DNA from: Nocardioides mesophilus
GTDB lineage: Bacteria; Actinomycetota; Actinomycetes; Propionibacteriales; Nocardioidaceae
NCBI RefSeq assembly: GCF_014395785.1
Contig: NZ_CP060713.1
Span: 3,314,501-3,378,500, forward strand
Direction of reading: 5' to 3'
DNA length: 64,000 bases
The notes beneath the pieces were generated by a model. It worked only from the letters and a program-made list of their open reading frames with translations. It had not been told where the DNA came from and did not search any database. Below are positions 60,968 to 64,000 of this stretch, one piece after another; the stretch's first letter is position 1, and each line of letters starts with the position of its first letter. The position numbers were made by a program, and so were the translations under genes.

Positions 60968-61180
60968 GTCGCCTCCTGACGGTGGTTGCGGGCGCTGGGC
61001 GCCCTGCTGGTGCTGCTCGGTCTGGTGGTGCTGGTGGCTCTGGCGGACTGTCTGGGCCAGCTGCCTGTGCTGCCAGGTTCGGTCGCCGTGGCCGACACTA
61101 CGAGGCTGTGACGACAACGCCGTCTCCGTCGTGTGACGCCCAGGTGAACGCGCTCCGGCTCCCCGACTAGGGTCGATCAG

Positions 61181-62101
61181 GTGAGCACTCCTCTGGTCTG
61201 GCTGCCCTTCGACCCGTCCCTGCTCGGTGAGCCGCCGGCCGGCCTGCGCTACGAGGTGGTGGTGCCGGACGAGCTCGAGGTGCTTCCCGGGTCTGTCTCC
61301 GAGGTGGAGTTCTACGTACCGTCGTACGGCTTCTCCGAGGTCGACGTCAAGGCCATGGAGAAGATGACCTCGCTGCGTGTAGTCCAGACGCAGTCGGCCG
61401 GTGTGGACCACCTGCGCGAGCACGTCCCCGACGGGGTCCTGCTCTGCAACGGTCGCGGCATCCACGACGCCTCGACGGCCGAGCTGGCGATGACGCTGAT
61501 GCTCGCCTCGCTGCGCGGGATCCCCGGCTTCGTCCGCGCCCAGGACGCGCACGAGTGGATCCACGGCACCCGCCCGGCGCTCGCGGACCGGACCGTGCTC
61601 ATCGTCGGGTACGGCGCCGTGGGCGCCGCCCTCGAACGCCGGCTCGACGGCTTCGAGACGCAGGTCGTCCGGGTGGCCCGCTCGGAGCGCGAGGGCGTGC
61701 ACGCGATGGGCGACCTGCCCGACCTGCTGCCGCGGGCCGACGTGGTGGTGCTGATCGTGCCGCTGACCGACGAGACCCGTGGGTTGATGGACGCCGAGGC
61801 GCTGGCCCGGATGAAGGACGGTGCGCTGCTGGTCAACGTCGCCCGCGGCCCGGTCGTGGACACCGACGCCCTGGTCGCCGAGCTGCGCAGCGGCCGGCTG
61901 TGCGCGGCGCTCGACGTCACGGACCCGGAGCCGCTGCCGGCCGGGCACCCGCTGTGGGACTGCCCGAACTTGCTGGTCTCCCCGCACGTCGGGGGAGCGA
62001 CCTCGGCGATGGAGCCCCGTGCCTACCGGCTGGTCCGCGAGCAGCTCGAGCGCTACGCGACCGGGCAGCCGCTGGTCAACGTGATGAGCGGCGACTACTA
62101 G
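61181..62101 (+). CDS. D-2-hydroxyacid dehydrogenase
   Basis: NAD(P)-dependent dehydrogenase, 306 residues. The cofactor loop is LIVGYGAVGAALERRL, the catalytic Arg lies in NVARGPVVD, the Glu in DVTDPEPLP and the His in SPHVGGATSAM. The GTG at 61181 is preceded by TAGGGT (61168-61173) by seven bases, consistent with leaderless initiation. The HIT gene follows two bases later. The substrate (glycerate, lactate, phosphonate or other) is unknown. Confidence 0.93.
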   Translation: MSTPLVWLPFDPSLLGEPPAGLRYEVVVPDELEVLPGSVSEVEFYVPSYGFSEVDVKAMEKMTSLRVVQTQSAGVDHLREHVPDGVLLCNGRGIHDASTAELAMTLMLASLRGIPGFVRAQDAHEWIHGTRPALADRTVLIVGYGAVGAALERRLDGFETQVVRVARSEREGVHAMGDLPDLLPRADVVVLIVPLTDETRGLMDAEALARMKDGALLVNVARGPVVDTDALVAELRSGRLCAALDVTDPEPLPAGHPLWDCPNLLVSPHVGGATSAMEPRAYRLVREQLERYATGQPLVNVMSGDY

Positions 62102-62103
62102 CC

Positions 62104-62508
62104 GTGAGCTCCTGCATCTTCTGCCAGATCGTCGCCGGTGAGGCCGAGGCCTTCGTGATCGCGTCCTCACCCGACGCGGTCGCCTTCCTTGACATCGCCC
62201 CACTGTCCCGGGGCCACTCGCTGGTGGTGCCGACCCGGCACGTCAGCGACCTGCTGGAGGGCGGCGCCGAGGTGCTCGCGGAGGTGGCGCCGGTGGTCGA
62301 GGAGACCGCGAGGCTGCTGGTCGGCCGGCTCCGGGCCGACGGGATCAACCTGTTCCAGAGCAGCGGTACGGCGGCCGGCCAGGAGGTGCCGCACTTCCAC
62401 GTGCACCTGGTGCCGCGGTGGCGCGACGACGGGGTGCTGCGCAACCTGGTCGGTGAGCCCAGCGGGGCCGAAGACCTCGACGCGCTGCACGTCGAGCTCC
62501 TCGGTTGA
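62104..62508 (+). CDS. HIT-family protein
   Basis: 134-residue nucleotide hydrolase/transferase with CIFCQIVAGE at the N-terminus, DIAPLSRGHSLVVPTRH and the triad HFHVHLVPRW. The GTG at 62104 lies two bases after the dehydrogenase stop, so it is in the same operon. HIT proteins hydrolyse AMP-lysine or similar adducts. The precise substrate is unknown. Confidence 0.95.
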   Translation: MSSCIFCQIVAGEAEAFVIASSPDAVAFLDIAPLSRGHSLVVPTRHVSDLLEGGAEVLAEVAPVVEETARLLVGRLRADGINLFQSSGTAAGQEVPHFHVHLVPRWRDDGVLRNLVGEPSGAEDLDALHVELLG

Positions 62509-62509
62509 G

Positions 62510-62541
62510 CCGCGGGTGCCGGGAGGCCCCGGCACCCGCGG
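62510..62541. terminator. Bidirectional terminator hairpin
   Basis: Perfect 14-bp inverted repeat CCGCGGGTGCCGGG (62510-62523) and CCCGGCACCCGCGG (62528-62541), loop AGGC, between convergent HIT and oxidoreductase genes. Confidence 0.85.
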
Positions 62542-62558
62542 GTCGGTCGCCCCGTCGG

Positions 62559-64000
62559 TCAGACGGTGACCCGGCCGTTCTCGAACAGCCGGGGGACCCG
62601 GTGGTTCGCCACGAACACGCCGTCCGGGTCGACTGCCGACCGGATCCCGGCCAGCCGGCGCCACGCCTCGGCGCCGTAGGCGGTCCGCGGGTCGACCGGG
62701 TTCTCCGCGAAGTTCAGGTACTGCCGGCCGTTCGCCCACGGGGAGAGCGCGCCGGTCAGCCGGACGGCGTCCGCGTGCCCCTGCGCCGCCATCTCCGGGG
62801 TCAGCGCCATCGCTCCGGCGAAGCCCACGAACGCCGCGTCGAGGTGCGAGAGGGCCCCGCCGCCCTCGTGGGGACGGCCCAACGCCCCGCCGAGCTGGCG
62901 CAGCTCGCCCATCAGCAGCGAGGTGCCGGAGCCCGGTCCGATCTCGGTGAGGAAGGCGTCCACCGCGGCGTCCGGCAGGGAGCCGAGCATCGTGGTGTCG
63001 GAGACCACCGGCGTCGGACCCTCCGGGTCCATGTGCAGGCGCACCAGCGACCCGGCGGGGACCCGGTCGAAGGTGTCGATCTCGGGCCGCAGCGCCCGCA
63101 GGTCGCCGAGCAGCTCGCGGCCGTGCACGTCGGTGCCGAGCACGGCGCCGTCGATGACGACCACGGACCGTCCGCGCAGCGGCTCGGGGATGTCCGGCAG
63201 CGGCGGCAGGTGGAGCACCCGGAACGAGGTGGTGACCTCGTCGGGGGCTGCCGGCGCCCAGGAGGCCCAGCGGCGCAGCACCCGCTCGGCGTCGGCGACG
63301 TCCCAGATCAGCATGCCGGCGTACGCCGTGGCGATCCGGAACAGCGAGAACTCCAGCGCGGTGACGACGCCGAAGCTGCCGCCTCCGCCGCGCACCGCCC
63401 AGAACAGCTCGGGGTTCTCGGTGGCGTCGGCACGCACGGTGCTGCCGTCGGCGAGCACCATCTCGACGGCGGTCAGGCTGTTCGTGGCGAGACCGAGCTT
63501 GCGGGCGTACCAGCCGATGCCGCCGCCGAGGGAGTAGCCGGCGATGCCGACGTCGGGGGAGGAGCCGTGCAGGGCGGCCAGGCCGTGCTCGGCCGCGGCT
63601 TCGACCGCGGGAAGCCACACGGTGCCGGCTTCGACCCGGGCGACCCGGCGCTCGGTGTCGATGCTGACCCCGCTCATCTGCGAGGTCCGGAGCAGGACGA
63701 CGTCGGAGAGGTCCTGCGCGGCCAGCGGCCCGGCGTTGTGCCCGGTGCTCTGCGGAGCGACCCGGAGCCCGGCGGCGACGGCGGCGCGGACCACCTCGGC
63801 GACCTCACCGGCGCTGCGGGGCAGGGCGACAGCGGCCGGCTGCTGGTCGACGGCGGCGTTCCAGGCGCCGCGGGCAGCGTCGTAGCCGGGGTCGCCGGCC
63901 ACGTGCACCCGGCCGGCGCACAGGTGCCGCAGGGCGGAGGCGGCGATCGGGGCGGCCGCGTGCGCGGTGGCGGGACGGGCGGGGAAGGTCTGGCTGGTCA
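62559..64000 (-). CDS. FAD-linked oxidoreductase (BBE-like), reaches right edge
   Basis: Flavoenzyme with FAD_binding_4 region LRVAPQSTGHNAGPL (probable covalent-FAD His), GYSLGGGIGWYARKLG, FWAVRGGGGSFGVVTALEF and C-terminal BBE segment GRQYLNFAENP. The frame is open to base 64000 and the edge text reads TGACCAGC on the coding strand, so the start is probably an NTG whose first base is 64001. That gives about 480 residues; nearly all of the gene is present. An internal GTG at 63908 lies too far inside. A related but distinct paralogue is at 43627-45057. Confidence 0.9.
   Translation of the reverse strand, partial: TSQTFPARPATAHAAAPIAASALRHLCAGRVHVAGDPGYDAARGAWNAAVDQQPAAVALPRSAGEVAEVVRAAVAAGLRVAPQSTGHNAGPLAAQDLSDVVLLRTSQMSGVSIDTERRVARVEAGTVWLPAVEAAAEHGLAALHGSSPDVGIAGYSLGGGIGWYARKLGLATNSLTAVEMVLADGSTVRADATENPELFWAVRGGGGSFGVVTALEFSLFRIATAYAGMLIWDVADAERVLRRWASWAPAAPDEVTTSFRVLHLPPLPDIPEPLRGRSVVVIDGAVLGTDVHGRELLGDLRALRPEIDTFDRVPAGSLVRLHMDPEGPTPVVSDTTMLGSLPDAAVDAFLTEIGPGSGTSLLMGELRQLGGALGRPHEGGGALSHLDAAFVGFAGAMALTPEMAAQGHADAVRLTGALSPWANGRQYLNFAENPVDPRTAYGAEAWRRLAGIRSAVDPDGVFVANHRVPRLFENGRVTV

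Noticed and set aside
60986-61111. 41-codon TTG-started ORF with a Leu/Val-rich stretch
   Set aside because: Looks like a membrane helix, but has no ribosome site or promoter and overlaps the leader of the divergent 62-residue gene. A repeated CTG/GTG tract can create this by chance.

Overview
The window is very GC-rich (strong G/C bias at codon third positions, many GTG and TTG starts, several start codons sitting exactly where transcription should begin). It carries the actinobacterial GlgE glucan pathway, mycobacterial-type iscS-mnmA-ligA-gatCAB synteny and mycothiol-era DinB genes. I infer a member of the Actinomycetota, most like Nocardioidaceae/Propionibacteriales; the species is not determinable from sequence alone. 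No tRNA, rRNA, CRISPR array, transposase or phage gene was seen. No gene-free stretch exceeds 300 bases.

Region 1 (1-3529): the 5' part of an aldo/keto reductase, a cysteine-free thioredoxin/TPR protein, a sirohydrochlorin chelatase preceded by the last ~30 codons of a deleted hemD-like gene, and a GNAT-Nudix fusion. Region 2 (3561-19734): an alpha-glucan locus. glgE, treS, mak and glgB form a tightly overlapping minus-strand operon; glgP and glgX lie convergently further right; a large secreted M36 metalloprotease sits between them. Region 3 (19826-25824): enoyl-CoA hydratase, a NarL-type two-component pair, two membrane proteins of unknown function, and etfBA. Region 4 (26075-32969): an ABC-F ATPase, an EEP-family membrane protein, a nucleotidyltransferase, cysteine desulfurase, mnmA and a MetE-like protein.

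Region 5 (33163-41369) looks like an accessory block that splits the conserved mnmA...ligA neighbourhood. It holds an SDR, a GNAT, an ArsR/dienelactone-hydrolase pair, a TetR/MFS efflux pair with a 27-bp perfect palindrome, an ECF sigma/anti-sigma pair divergent from a lipoprotein, and an alpha/beta hydrolase. Region 6 (41479-51790) returns to housekeeping with ligA and gatCAB, interrupted by an oxidoreductase, an AKR, a WYL regulator and two DinB genes.

Region 7 (51811-58389) is the most interesting. A cobalamin riboswitch leads an operon of five genes: a secreted alpha/alpha-toroid protein, a secreted DUF4430-like protein with a long linker and C-terminal membrane anchor, EcfT, a fused EcfA-EcfA' ATPase, and an S component. 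The two secreted proteins correspond in fold prediction to the two halves of animal intrinsic factor/transcobalamin. I propose a surface corrinoid-capture and ECF import system. Region 8 (58399-64000): a 43-residue basic protein, a PQQ-type sugar dehydrogenase lipoprotein, an alpha/beta hydrolase, a 62-residue protein, a D-2-hydroxyacid dehydrogenase, a HIT protein, and a BBE-type oxidoreductase that runs off the right end.

Four genes (M36 protease, glgP, MFS transporter, alpha/beta hydrolase) are each broken by exactly one missing base inside a G/C homopolymer. Adding one base restores full-length proteins, so consensus error is at least as likely as real decay. Two copies of a ~77-bp imperfect palindrome, and three short tandem-repeat tracts, occupy intergenic gaps.
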